Shown here in pieces: positions 8,238 through 16,511 of a stretch of DNA of 57,433 nt. The notes under the pieces are model-generated. The model was not told the origin of the DNA. It searched no databases and was given only the letters and a program-made list of their open reading frames with translations. The position numbers and the translations under genes are program-made. This DNA comes from an uncultured Lachnospiraceae bacterium. Lineage in GTDB: Bacteria > Bacillota > Clostridia > Lachnospirales > Lachnospiraceae. The DNA lies in contig CAJUOE010000002.1 of assembly GCA_910587895.1 (NCBI GenBank), forward strand, positions 1-57,433, read 5' to 3'. Each line of letters begins with the position of its first letter. Positions within the stretch are counted from its first letter, which is position 1.

Positions 8238-8903
8238 TTACTTCTTCTTCCTGGAACCTGAGCCTGCATTCTGATTCCCATTCTGGCTCTTACTTCCATC
8301 CTGATTCCCGTTTCCATTCTGGTTACTGTTCCCATCCTGGTTTTTGTTCCCATTCTGGCTACTGTTCCCATCCTGGTTTTTGTTCCCATTCTGGCTACTG
8401 TTCCCATCCTGGTTTTTGTTCCCATTCTGGTTACTGTTCCCATTCTGGTTCTCGGAAACCGGCTGCGAGTCCGCCAGAGTCTGCCCTTTCACCTTGCCAA
8501 GCAGCGCATCGGCAAGCGACGTCTCAAGTTTCGCCTTATTCAGCAAGAGTTCCTTATTCTCCTTCTCCAGATTCGCAGCGGTTTCCTCACTGCTTTCGAC
8601 CTTTATCTTGGCAGAAATCAAATCGTGCTGCAGTTCATAGATTTCCCTCTCCTTCTCACGAACTGTCTTTTCCAGCATTTCTGCCTGTTCCTTTGCCTTA
8701 AAATAATCATCTGCAATATTCAGCTCCAAAAGCGTTGCCTTCATATCCAGCGGAATCTGGCGAAACTGCTCCATCTCGTCAAACTCGTTGAGCTTATTAT
8801 TGATATAATTCGCCACCTTCTGTAAATATTCCTCGCTCTCATAGCCGCTTAAAGTGTAAATTTTCCCGCCAATCAACACGTCTGCACTGGTTTTCACTGA
8901 CAT
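8238..8903 (-). CDS. zapA: cell division protein ZapA with Asn/Gly-rich repeat tail
   Basis: ZapA binds FtsZ and promotes Z-ring bundling at midcell. The first 90 residues are the ZapA domain (VLIGGKIYTLSGYESEEYL, then YINNKLNE), followed by a long coiled coil (about 65-145). The last 65 residues are an Asn/Gln/Gly/Asp tail of 12-residue repeats ending SRKKK, which ordinary ZapA proteins of about 90-130 residues lack. The start at 8903 is used because GGAGG lies about 9 bases upstream. An apparent earlier start at 8924 would place that binding site inside the gene. The cluster position between ruvB and the U32 gene is common in this family. Confidence 0.88.
   Translation of the reverse strand: MSVKTSADVLIGGKIYTLSGYESEEYLQKVANYINNKLNEFDEMEQFRQIPLDMKATLLELNIADDYFKAKEQAEMLEKTVREKEREIYELQHDLISAKIKVESSEETAANLEKENKELLLNKAKLETSLADALLGKVKGQTLADSQPVSENQNGNSNQNGNKNQDGNSSQNGNKNQDGNSSQNGNKNQDGNSNQNGNGNQDGSKSQNGNQNAGSGSRKKK
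8265..8450 (-). repeat. 36-nt coding tandem repeat in the zapA tail
   Basis: The stretch encodes repeated GNKNQDGNSSQN units (36 bases). Three copies are nearly identical, flanked by degenerate half units of 18 bases. Because the units are multiples of three, several other frames stay open here too. The regular spacing is coding repetition; there are no unique spacers as in a CRISPR array. Confidence 0.92.
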
Positions 8904-8975
8904 ATATATTAATCCTCCCTGCATGATATCCTCTGCTATCCTCTATACTATACCAGGTGATACAGAAAAACAACC

Positions 8976-9968
8976 TCATTTTACAATTCCAAAGTGCTGG
9001 TAGGCGAAATCTGTCGCCACCCGCCCTTTCGGCGTCCGGTTGATAAATCCATTCTTCACCAAATACGGCTCATAGACGTCCTCTATCGTACCAGAATCCT
9101 CTCCCAGTGACGCTGCCAGCGTATCCAGGCCTACCGGTCCTCCCTGGAATTTCTCAATCATCGTCATCAGAATATTGCGGTCGTTCTGGTCGAGTCCGAA
9201 CTTATCCACTTCCAGAAGATCCAGCGCGAACGACGCCACTTCCTTCGTAATCCTGCCGTCATATTTGACCTGTGCAAAATCCCGGACACGCTTTAACAAG
9301 CGGTTTGCAAGCCGCGGCGTCCCTCTGGAGCGGCGTGCCAGCTCATATGCACCGTCCTCGTCAATCTCAACCCCCAGTTTTACCGCCGATTGAAGGACAA
9401 TCGTCTTTAACTCCTCCGGCTCGTAAAACTCCAGATGATGCATCACGCCAAAACGGTCACGCAACGGCGCAGACAAAAGCCCTGCCCTTGTCGTCGCCCC
9501 CACAAGCGTAAAATGCGGCAAATCCAGCCGAATGGAGCGCGCCCCCTGGCCTTTGCCAATCATGATGTCAATTACATAGTCTTCCATCGCCGGATACAGC
9601 ACTTCCTCCACCTGCCGGTTCAGCCTGTGAATCTCATCCACAAAGAGGATATCCCCCTCCTGAAGGCTGCTTAAGATTGCCGCCATCTCTCCCGGCTTGC
9701 CAATCGCAGGACCCGAAGTGATTTTCATATGTACTTCCATTTCGTTGGCGATAATCCCTGCCAGCGTCGTCTTCCCGAGTCCCGGCGGGCCGTAAAACAG
9801 CACATGGTCCAGCGCCTCTCCCCTCTGCTTTGCCGCCTCAATATAGACCTTTAACGTCTTCTTTGCTTTCTTCTGCCCGATATACTCCTCCAGACGCTGC
9901 GGGCGGAGGCTTGTCTCAATTTTCTGATCCTCCTCCTGTATCTGCGTGGAGATGACACGTTTTTCCAT
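8976..9968 (-). CDS. ruvB: Holliday junction branch migration helicase RuvB
   Basis: RuvB is the hexameric AAA+ motor that, with RuvA, moves Holliday junctions during recombinational repair. The 330-residue protein has the Walker A motif GPPGLGKTT (60-68) and Walker B with DEIH (111-114). It also has the sensor motif GATTRAG and the C-terminal winged-helix segment ending near RTPKGRVATDFAYQHFG. The length is normal. AAAGGA lies about 10 bases before the ATG. Its usual partner gene ruvA is 6.5 kb upstream, separated by the defence cassette and a GNAT gene, so ruvB must be read through the cassette or from a local promoter I could not identify with confidence. Confidence 0.97.
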   Translation of the reverse strand: MEKRVISTQIQEEDQKIETSLRPQRLEEYIGQKKAKKTLKVYIEAAKQRGEALDHVLFYGPPGLGKTTLAGIIANEMEVHMKITSGPAIGKPGEMAAILSSLQEGDILFVDEIHRLNRQVEEVLYPAMEDYVIDIMIGKGQGARSIRLDLPHFTLVGATTRAGLLSAPLRDRFGVMHHLEFYEPEELKTIVLQSAVKLGVEIDEDGAYELARRSRGTPRLANRLLKRVRDFAQVKYDGRITKEVASFALDLLEVDKFGLDQNDRNILMTMIEKFQGGPVGLDTLAASLGEDSGTIEDVYEPYLVKNGFINRTPKGRVATDFAYQHFGIVK

Positions 9969-10010
9969 GAAAGATGTTCCTTTCCATTACATTTTATATC
10001 CACAAAATCG

Positions 10011-10445
10011 CTATTCTTCTTGCATTTTCAAATCCCATATTGTCTCTTCAATCACTTTCATACACTCATCAATGTTTTTCTGAATATCCCTTCCCCAAAA
10101 CCTGATAACTGTCCACCCTTCAAACAAAAGTCGTTTATTTACTTCATTGTCACGTTCTCTATTTCTGGAAATTTTACTAATCCAATATTTACTATTATTG
10201 CCCTTTTGCAATTTTGGCATAAGAATCTCCCAGTCCTTCCCATGAAAAAATTCGCTATCACAAAAAATAGCAATTTTATATCTTGACAATACTATATCTG
10301 GTTTACCCGTAATACTTCCAACATTTTTGCGGTATCGATATCCCTGATGCCATAAATTTTTTCTTAATTTCACTTCTATACTAGTATCCTTTGACCGTAT
10401 ATTCTGCATATTTTTTCTTCTCTGTTCTCTAGTCAAATTATCCAT
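10011..10445 (-). CDS. vsr: Vsr-like DNA mismatch (very short patch repair) endonuclease
   Basis: Vsr nicks DNA next to T:G mismatches that arise when 5-methylcytosine deaminates, and its genes are classically linked to m5C methyltransferases. The 144-residue product has the family N-terminus (TREQRRKNMQNIRSKDTSIE), the GKPD motif with the probable catalytic D50, and a C-terminal WTVIRFWG motif. The usual HGCFWH zinc-site stretch is replaced by CDSEFFHG, so the metal site differs from E. coli Vsr. It is the last gene of the cassette, with two m5C methyltransferases upstream. A restriction-nuclease role instead of repair is possible for this variant. Confidence 0.85.
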   Translation of the reverse strand: MDNLTREQRRKNMQNIRSKDTSIEVKLRKNLWHQGYRYRKNVGSITGKPDIVLSRYKIAIFCDSEFFHGKDWEILMPKLQKGNNSKYWISKISRNRERDNEVNKRLLFEGWTVIRFWGRDIQKNIDECMKVIEETIWDLKMQEE

Positions 10446-10521
10446 TTGTCATCCACTGCCTTCCAAATATATTTTATCAACATCCTATAAGCATTAACTT
10501 TTTCATCTACTCAATATGTTA

Positions 10522-12477
10522 TTAATGTTTGAACTGCTCTACAAAATCACAATACATTCTTTCCAGCTTATTATCCAAAGCAATTTGATTGTTCAATTTT
10601 TCTAAGAAAGCCTCCTGACTATTAGCTCTTCTAATCCAATTCGCAACATTACCTGCCCCATCCAGTAACTCTGATATAATAGAAATAGTTTGACTCAAAA
10701 AATTATCGGCAAAATAATCTATTATTTTCTTCTTATACTCGCAATCTTGTTCACCGCGATAAAATTGTTCATAATCAAAATATCTTTTTTCTTCACTTCT
10801 ACAGAATTCTTTTTTTATTTCATAATAAAGAGTAATACAATAAAACATACATGTATTATTAATTTCTTTATTTCTTAAGGACATTTTCATCCTATTTTCC
10901 AATGTAGCATCTGTTTCCCTTTCTGATAATTCTCTAAGTTTTTCGCTGGTACGTTCGATTCTTGTCTCATAAGTCTTTTTCATCTTCAATTTTGCCTGTT
11001 TGTACAGATATTTTATGAACAAAGCTTCATCTATATCTTCTCTACTTTTTGAAAATAAAATTCCCGGTGTTTCTCCGCTATTTTCTGGATAAAAAAATAT
11101 TTGATGATAATACTCATTGATTATAACATCATCATTAGAATAATCTCTATTAAATAAACTGCTTTTCTTGTCTTTTGCATAGAACGGTTTACTCATGAAC
11201 GCAGCAAACGCCAACTGTGCTAATTCCTCATTTGTTGTTCTTTGATGTTTTTCAAATTTGGGATAAGGTGGAATTTTAGATCCTCTTTTAATCTCTACAT
11301 ATATATTGGGTTTTTCACCTTGAGCATAATTTTCTTTTAGCTTTCTTTGTTCAATTCTATTAGAAACCATATCTCTGCTTGTTATGGGATTTTGTGAATT
11401 ATTATATATAGAAATATTATCACGCAAATTTGGATTTGTAACCTCCATGATTCTGGCAAGGACATAAACATTTTTTAACTTCTCAACCGCATCATCATTA
11501 TTATACATATTTGCATTTTTTAAATATAAACCTAATGCACTTGTAGTTTGAGCTCCATTTATAATAGAAAAATTCTTCAATTTAATCAAGTCTACATTTT
11601 CATCGTCATCTTTTTGTGCATCCAATTCCTCTGCAATAATTGTAATTCCGTTATTATAATGCCAAAATCTGGTTGGCTCTTTATCAATGGTATTCTTCAT
11701 ATCATCATATGTTTTCGATTTAGCATTTAAAGAATCTCTTAAGTTTTGCCCAAACAAAATATTTCTCCCTAACGAAGTACTAATGTATTTATTACACAAT
11801 TTAGCCAAATCATATCCTCGTAGATTACATAATAGAGCCTGTTCTCCCTCTGCATCACGATCATACAAAATATAGTTACTAAAAGCATCCGATTTAAACT
11901 CATCATAAGGAACTTTAGCATCATTTATACTTTCAATACATTCTGTACTTTGACATAAGGTTTCCATTTCGTGTATCGTAACTACTTTTTCATTTTTTGA
12001 AAAACCCTTCCCATAATTTAATTCTCCAGCATGAAAAACATAATATGTACAATTTTTTCTATAAGATTCACTAAAATTCGTTTCTGAAATAATTTCTTTT
12101 AAATTTGGTTGGACTAAATTCGGATCCTTCAAAAATTTTTTTATAGTTCTTCCCATTTCTGCAAAACATTTTGAGATTTCATTTTCTGTCAACTGACTGT
12201 ATTTAGCCTGTATAATATCATAAAAATATTCATCACCATCATCAATTTCAACAAACAAATCTATTCCACTATCTGGCGGCGCTACTATAATTTTACTAAT
12301 CTTATCAATGTTATTTGGTTCTACCACAAAATTCAATAATTTGGAATACACAATATCTAATATAGCCAGCGTAAAAGCATCTCCCTTGATTCCATTGCGA
12401 ACAATCGGTTTAAGATTAGGTAATCCCACAAATTTTCCATACATTTCTTCTATCTGTTTCTTCACTTTACTTTCCAT
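10522..12477 (-). CDS. AIPR family (abortive infection phage resistance) protein
   Basis: The 651-residue protein matches the AIPR family. Recognisable parts are a central NNGITIIAEE stretch near residue 275, IINGAQTTSALGLYL shortly after, and a later YNNSQNPITSRD segment. AIPR proteins are often encoded in restriction-modification and phage-resistance loci; their biochemical activity is not settled. Codon use and base composition are clearly more A/T rich than ruvB next door. It starts 22 bases after the second methyltransferase, so it is likely in the same operon, and it precedes the Vsr gene by 76 bases. Confidence 0.85.
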   Translation of the reverse strand: MESKVKKQIEEMYGKFVGLPNLKPIVRNGIKGDAFTLAILDIVYSKLLNFVVEPNNIDKISKIIVAPPDSGIDLFVEIDDGDEYFYDIIQAKYSQLTENEISKCFAEMGRTIKKFLKDPNLVQPNLKEIISETNFSESYRKNCTYYVFHAGELNYGKGFSKNEKVVTIHEMETLCQSTECIESINDAKVPYDEFKSDAFSNYILYDRDAEGEQALLCNLRGYDLAKLCNKYISTSLGRNILFGQNLRDSLNAKSKTYDDMKNTIDKEPTRFWHYNNGITIIAEELDAQKDDDENVDLIKLKNFSIINGAQTTSALGLYLKNANMYNNDDAVEKLKNVYVLARIMEVTNPNLRDNISIYNNSQNPITSRDMVSNRIEQRKLKENYAQGEKPNIYVEIKRGSKIPPYPKFEKHQRTTNEELAQLAFAAFMSKPFYAKDKKSSLFNRDYSNDDVIINEYYHQIFFYPENSGETPGILFSKSREDIDEALFIKYLYKQAKLKMKKTYETRIERTSEKLRELSERETDATLENRMKMSLRNKEINNTCMFYCITLYYEIKKEFCRSEEKRYFDYEQFYRGEQDCEYKKKIIDYFADNFLSQTISIISELLDGAGNVANWIRRANSQEAFLEKLNNQIALDNKLERMYCDFVEQFKH

Positions 12478-12499
12478 TTTTATCCCTCCTGAATATTTA

Positions 12500-13471
12500 T
12501 TACTCTAATTCACTCAATTTCTTGCAAATAGACTCTGCAACATACCAAAACATAACGGGTGGAATAGCATTTCCCAATGCTTTATATTGTGCTGCCTCAC
12601 TTCCTATCAGTTTAAAGCTTTCCGGAAAACTCTGTATTCTAGCCACTTCCCTCGGTGTAAACCTTCTATAGCGTTCTCCTTCCATTAAAACTGGATCTGT
12701 GCTATTTAAGGATACTTTTGCCAGATGCGCTCCTACAGTATTACATGGCTTTGTTATATCTTGTGCCCTCCCTTTGTTCATGCTTTTCCGATTTTTCATC
12801 ATTCCTTCCACAGCCTTGCTACTAAAAAAATACCTTTCATCTACTCTTTTTTCTAAAACAGAACTTAATGGTTGATATAATTCCTCCTCTTTTATTATCT
12901 TTTCAGGAAATGAATAATTTATTTTCAAATCCTTTCTAAATCCTATAATTATCACCCTTTCTCTTTTTTGTGGCACGCCATATTCTGCCGAATTCAGCAC
13001 TGCATATTGAACATTATAACCGCTTTTTTCAAACTCTTCAATAATAAGGGGAAATGCACTTCTTTTATTAGCAGTTAATAATCCCTTGACGTTTTCTGCC
13101 ACAAAACATTTAGGCTGTTTATCGCGCAGGATCCGACACATCTCAAAAAAAAGTTTTCCTCTTTCATCCTTAACTCCCAGCCTTTTAGGATTTTGGGCAA
13201 TGATTGAAAATGATTGACAAGGAAAACCACCTGTCAAAATATCAAAATCCGGTATTTCTTCCGATGATACTTCTCTGATATCCCTATTATCAGGTACTAT
13301 GCCAAAATTTTCTTGAAAAATGTTGCATGCATTATCATCAATATCATTTGCATACACTATTTCCATGTGATTACTGCCATATTTTTTCCCTAAAAACTCA
13401 AATCCGCCCAGAAGTCCAACATCCGTTCCGCCACAACCACAGAATAGAGATACAACTTTTAATTTTTCCAT
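12500..13471 (-). CDS. DNA (cytosine-5-)-methyltransferase (second of the cassette)
   Basis: This 323-residue enzyme carries the ordered m5C methyltransferase motifs. They are I (SLFCGCGG at 8-15), IV with the catalytic Cys (GFPCQS, C85), VI (ENVKG), VIII (QKRERVIIIG), and IX-X (REVARIQSFP, then LGNAIPP). The segment between VIII and IX, which holds the target recognition domain, is short, so the recognition site should be short too. The start overlaps the DUF3883 gene by 13 bases, with GAGGAG about 8 bases upstream. It is clearly diverged from the other methyltransferase of the cassette, so they probably modify different sites or different strands of an asymmetric site. Confidence 0.94.
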   Translation of the reverse strand: MEKLKVVSLFCGCGGTDVGLLGGFEFLGKKYGSNHMEIVYANDIDDNACNIFQENFGIVPDNRDIREVSSEEIPDFDILTGGFPCQSFSIIAQNPKRLGVKDERGKLFFEMCRILRDKQPKCFVAENVKGLLTANKRSAFPLIIEEFEKSGYNVQYAVLNSAEYGVPQKRERVIIIGFRKDLKINYSFPEKIIKEEELYQPLSSVLEKRVDERYFFSSKAVEGMMKNRKSMNKGRAQDITKPCNTVGAHLAKVSLNSTDPVLMEGERYRRFTPREVARIQSFPESFKLIGSEAAQYKALGNAIPPVMFWYVAESICKKLSELE

Positions 13472-14922
13472 GTCAGCAACTCCTCAAATTCTCCAACTTT
13501 ATTGGGGTCAAATGTAATATCTGCACCATCACTTGGAATCATTTCAATTTTATCTCGTTTATATAATCCAACAGGGTCTTGTAATAGAAATAATTTTCTT
13601 TCTTTTTTACTTAACATCAAGCGATACACATAATATCTATCATGGGTGCTGCTTGCTGTATTCCACTCATTTTTTGTTAAATGTACTCGATTAAAATGTA
13701 ATGGTTTTGAACTAATAGTCGATTTTACCTCAATATACCGTTTTCGTTCATCCAATTCTACAGAACTAATATCATATCCTACTGCATATTGCGTAGGTAT
13801 TCGCTTGATTAGGTGAATCAGATCTTCTCTTCCCCCTATTTTCATTCTCATGCATTCATGACCATGCACTAAACTTTCTCCTATGTCACCAATATCCTTT
13901 GCTGTAAGATTGTCATAATATGTAAGAAACCTTTTTTCAATAACGCTATCCCTTTCCACCAAATCTTCCAATCCACCTATTGAATCTGTAGTAGTATTCT
14001 CTTTGAGTTGTTTCAACTCTTCTTCATCAGATGCAATATATGCCAAAATATCGGTTGAAAAATCAGTATCAGCCATATCTCGATTAACATAGGAAAACCA
14101 TGCATTGGTACATTCTTTTACTTCTGTCATTGTTCCTTCTCTTCTGCTAATCATTCCGTCATATTCTGAAAACCACTCCGATGATTCAATAAATTTAATA
14201 ATTGCTTCTTCCTCAAGCGGATTCAAATAATATGTGTAATTATCATATGTTTTCAGTAAATTTGCGATTTCCATATAATCCATTATATCACCAGCATAGC
14301 GAATAACATCACCATCCTGATCATACTCTAGTTTATTGACTCTATTCTTTGCTATCCGTTTCCAAGTTTTATCTACTCCCTCCCCATCCCTTGTAACTCG
14401 AAGATCATTAAAAACACAATGGCAGACTTCTGGTTTTGTTAAACCGATAGAATTTCCACCATTTTTATTTGCATACTTTAGTAATTTCAAAATATATTGA
14501 GCTGGCTTAAAATGCACACCATTTTCAATCTGTTCCAAAACATATTTGGGCTTTATGTGTGCTCCGGGATACTGAAAATTATAAAGAAAAGTCTTAAAAC
14601 ATTCTACCAAGTCTTGATTTTGTGCCAATTCTATTGCACGCCTTCCTGGTTTATCTGTATAGTTGGTATGTTCAATAAAGCCAAATAACGCTGATATTTC
14701 TGTCCGCCAGTTATTTATCGTTTTTAACTCCCGATGTGAATTTCCAGGGTAACTATAAATCGCCTCATTAACTTTTTCAACAAATTCATCAATAGGTTTC
14801 TCCCCAACAGCAGATATTTCTTCAGCCATATAAATAAGGACATTTTCAATATCCCCCTTAAATCTAGGACGTACATGATGTATTCTAAAATAATATTCGT
14901 CTGAAATTTTATACTCATTCAT
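13459..14922 (-). CDS. DUF3883-domain protein, candidate restriction endonuclease
   Basis: The C-terminal third (about 340-460) looks like the DUF3883 domain. It contains a plausible PD-(D/E)XK nuclease core: E349 in DIGES, D384 in VGYDISS, and E398-V-K400 in RYIEVKS, followed by an HFNRVHLTKNEW stretch common in this family. The N-terminal 250 residues are of unknown fold and could recognise DNA. It lies between two m5C methyltransferases, overlapping the upstream one by 8 bases and the downstream one by 13, the arrangement expected for a restriction enzyme with its modification partners. No cleavage activity can be proven from sequence. Confidence 0.7.
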   Translation of the reverse strand: MNEYKISDEYYFRIHHVRPRFKGDIENVLIYMAEEISAVGEKPIDEFVEKVNEAIYSYPGNSHRELKTINNWRTEISALFGFIEHTNYTDKPGRRAIELAQNQDLVECFKTFLYNFQYPGAHIKPKYVLEQIENGVHFKPAQYILKLLKYANKNGGNSIGLTKPEVCHCVFNDLRVTRDGEGVDKTWKRIAKNRVNKLEYDQDGDVIRYAGDIMDYMEIANLLKTYDNYTYYLNPLEEEAIIKFIESSEWFSEYDGMISRREGTMTEVKECTNAWFSYVNRDMADTDFSTDILAYIASDEEELKQLKENTTTDSIGGLEDLVERDSVIEKRFLTYYDNLTAKDIGDIGESLVHGHECMRMKIGGREDLIHLIKRIPTQYAVGYDISSVELDERKRYIEVKSTISSKPLHFNRVHLTKNEWNTASSTHDRYYVYRLMLSKKERKLFLLQDPVGLYKRDKIEMIPSDGADITFDPNKVGEFEELLTWKN

Positions 14923-15964
14923 TTTTCTCCAACTCCTTTTTTAACTGCTCGGCAATTGCCTGTGCCATCAATGGTGGAACAGCATTTCCCACTTGCCGAA
15001 ATTGCTGTGTCTTGTTTCCCAAAAAATAAAAATCATCTGGAAAAGACTGAAGTCTTGCACACTCCCGTACTGTGGGTACTCTATTATATTTGTAGTGAAA
15101 ATGATGCCGATGCCCTGTATCAATGGTAGGTGCAGGTTTATCACTTCTAAATCTCGTCCAAGCCACATGAAAATTTCTTGAGTCCCTATATTCCTCCGGA
15201 AGATTTTTATAATTTCCTCCATCTGGTACTAAAGAAATAATCTTTCTCACCTTTTCTGAATGATTTGCAGCAATATGATTTCTAACGTCTGTTGACCTTG
15301 CTCTCATAAGTTTTTGATACTCATTTTGCATATCAGTGGCATACTCTGCCATTTCTACACCAATTTCATCTTCTAATGGCGGTAAATCAGATAATGCCAT
15401 ACTGCAAGTCACTTGATTATCAACTTTCTCTGGATAACAAAAACTACCGGTTTTCATTCCCACAAATATAACCCGTCTCCTATTCTGCGGTACGCCATAA
15501 TCAGCTGCACACACAATCTTATATTGAATATCATATCCCATATCGTTAAACTTCTTTATAATACTATCTTTTATCCGACCACCAAACAATCCCACTAATC
15601 CTGGAACATTTTCTATCACAAATGCTTTAGGTCTGATCTCTTCTACCAATCTTATATATGACATATATAATTTATTCCTAGGATCATCGAACTTCCGCGG
15701 ACCAGACAGTGACATCCCCTGACAAGGTGGTCCGCCAATGATAACATCTATTTTTTTCCCATCTAACATAGGCTTTATATCATCTTCATATGAAATTTTC
15801 GTAATATCCCCACATATTGATTTTGCATCGCTGTGATTTAATTCAAAAGTTTCTAATGCCTTAGAATCATTATCAATCCCCAGCAACACATTATATCCTG
15901 CGCACTCAAATCCATATGATAACCCTCCACACCCACAAAACAAATCTAAAACATTAAAAGACAT
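14915..15964 (-). CDS. DNA (cytosine-5-)-methyltransferase (first of the cassette)
   Basis: The 349-residue enzyme shows motif I (DLFCGCGGLSYGFE), motif IV with the nucleophile C81 in GGPPCQG, motif VI (ENVPGL), motif VIII (QNRRRVIFVG), and the C-terminal RECARLQSFPDD and VGNAVPP motifs. The target recognition region between VIII and IX is longer than in the second enzyme. AGGAG lies 8 bases before the ATG. It is the first large gene of the cassette, 70 bases after the GNAT stop codon, and is A/T rich compared with the flanks. Modification of host DNA is presumably its role. Confidence 0.95.
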   Translation of the reverse strand: MSFNVLDLFCGCGGLSYGFECAGYNVLLGIDNDSKALETFELNHSDAKSICGDITKISYEDDIKPMLDGKKIDVIIGGPPCQGMSLSGPRKFDDPRNKLYMSYIRLVEEIRPKAFVIENVPGLVGLFGGRIKDSIIKKFNDMGYDIQYKIVCAADYGVPQNRRRVIFVGMKTGSFCYPEKVDNQVTCSMALSDLPPLEDEIGVEMAEYATDMQNEYQKLMRARSTDVRNHIAANHSEKVRKIISLVPDGGNYKNLPEEYRDSRNFHVAWTRFRSDKPAPTIDTGHRHHFHYKYNRVPTVRECARLQSFPDDFYFLGNKTQQFRQVGNAVPPLMAQAIAEQLKKELEKNE

Positions 15965-16032
15965 AATTTTTCTCCTGTTAAATGTTCCAATTTTTCCCGA
16001 AAATAATTACGTTTTTCCATACTTTGTCCCAT
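15946..16032 (-). CDS. possible 28-aa leader or gene remnant before the cassette
   Basis: A 28-codon frame begins MGQSMEKRNYFREKL and ends 19 bases inside the first methyltransferase gene. An AAGGAG from the end of the GNAT gene lies 11 bases before its ATG. It could be a leader peptide coupling translation, or the stub of a gene broken when the cassette arrived. The sequence is too short to recognise. Confidence 0.25.
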   Translation of the reverse strand: MGQSMEKRNYFREKLEHLTGEKLCLLMF

Positions 16033-16034
16033 AT

Positions 16035-16484
16035 TTATGACAGCTCCTTAATCATTTCCATATACGGCAGTTCCCGGTATCCGCATTTCTCATATACCAA
16101 AACGGCATTTGTATTTTCCTCTTCTACCTCAAGCTTTAAGAGCACCGCCTGCTTGCGGTAACGCTCCTCCACAAAGGAAAGAAACCGCGTGCCAACCCCG
16201 CTCCCGCGGTATTCCGGTTTCAGGTACAAATCTTCAACCCAGATACAGTTGCCGCCGAATTCTGTCGAGAAACTCTTTGCAATCATGCCGTATCCTGCCA
16301 CCTGATCCCCTTCCCAAAATACAAATCCCTCAATGAACGGGTTCTCACTGACGCAGGCCTGGACATTGCGTTTCATCGTGTCCTTTGGCACGTCATGGAA
16401 CACAGCAGGCGAATCGTAAAATACCCGCATCATTTCCAGGACAGCCTGCTGGTCTTTTTCTTCCATTTCTTTTATTGCAATCAT
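16035..16484 (-). CDS. GNAT family N-acetyltransferase
   Basis: The 149-residue protein has the GNAT fold signature. A central strand (GNCIWVEDLYLKPEYRG) leads into the acetyl-CoA-binding loop YRGSGVGTRFL (motif A, about residues 94-104), and the C-terminal VYEKCGYRE is typical of the last strand. It should transfer an acetyl group from acetyl-CoA to an amine, but the acceptor is unknown. It follows ruvA by 27 bases on the same strand, with AAGGAG before the ATG. Its GC content resembles the ruvA side, so it appears to lie just outside the cassette boundary. Confidence 0.88.
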   Translation of the reverse strand: MIAIKEMEEKDQQAVLEMMRVFYDSPAVFHDVPKDTMKRNVQACVSENPFIEGFVFWEGDQVAGYGMIAKSFSTEFGGNCIWVEDLYLKPEYRGSGVGTRFLSFVEERYRKQAVLLKLEVEEENTNAVLVYEKCGYRELPYMEMIKELS

Positions 16485-16511
16485 GTCTTTCTCCTTCTTT
16501 AAAATCCGTTA

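Noticed and set aside
8238..8701. Regular repeat spacing and several overlapping open frames on both strands, resembling a repeat array
   Set aside because: The units are 36-base in-frame coding repeats of the zapA tail with no unique spacers; the other frames are shadows.
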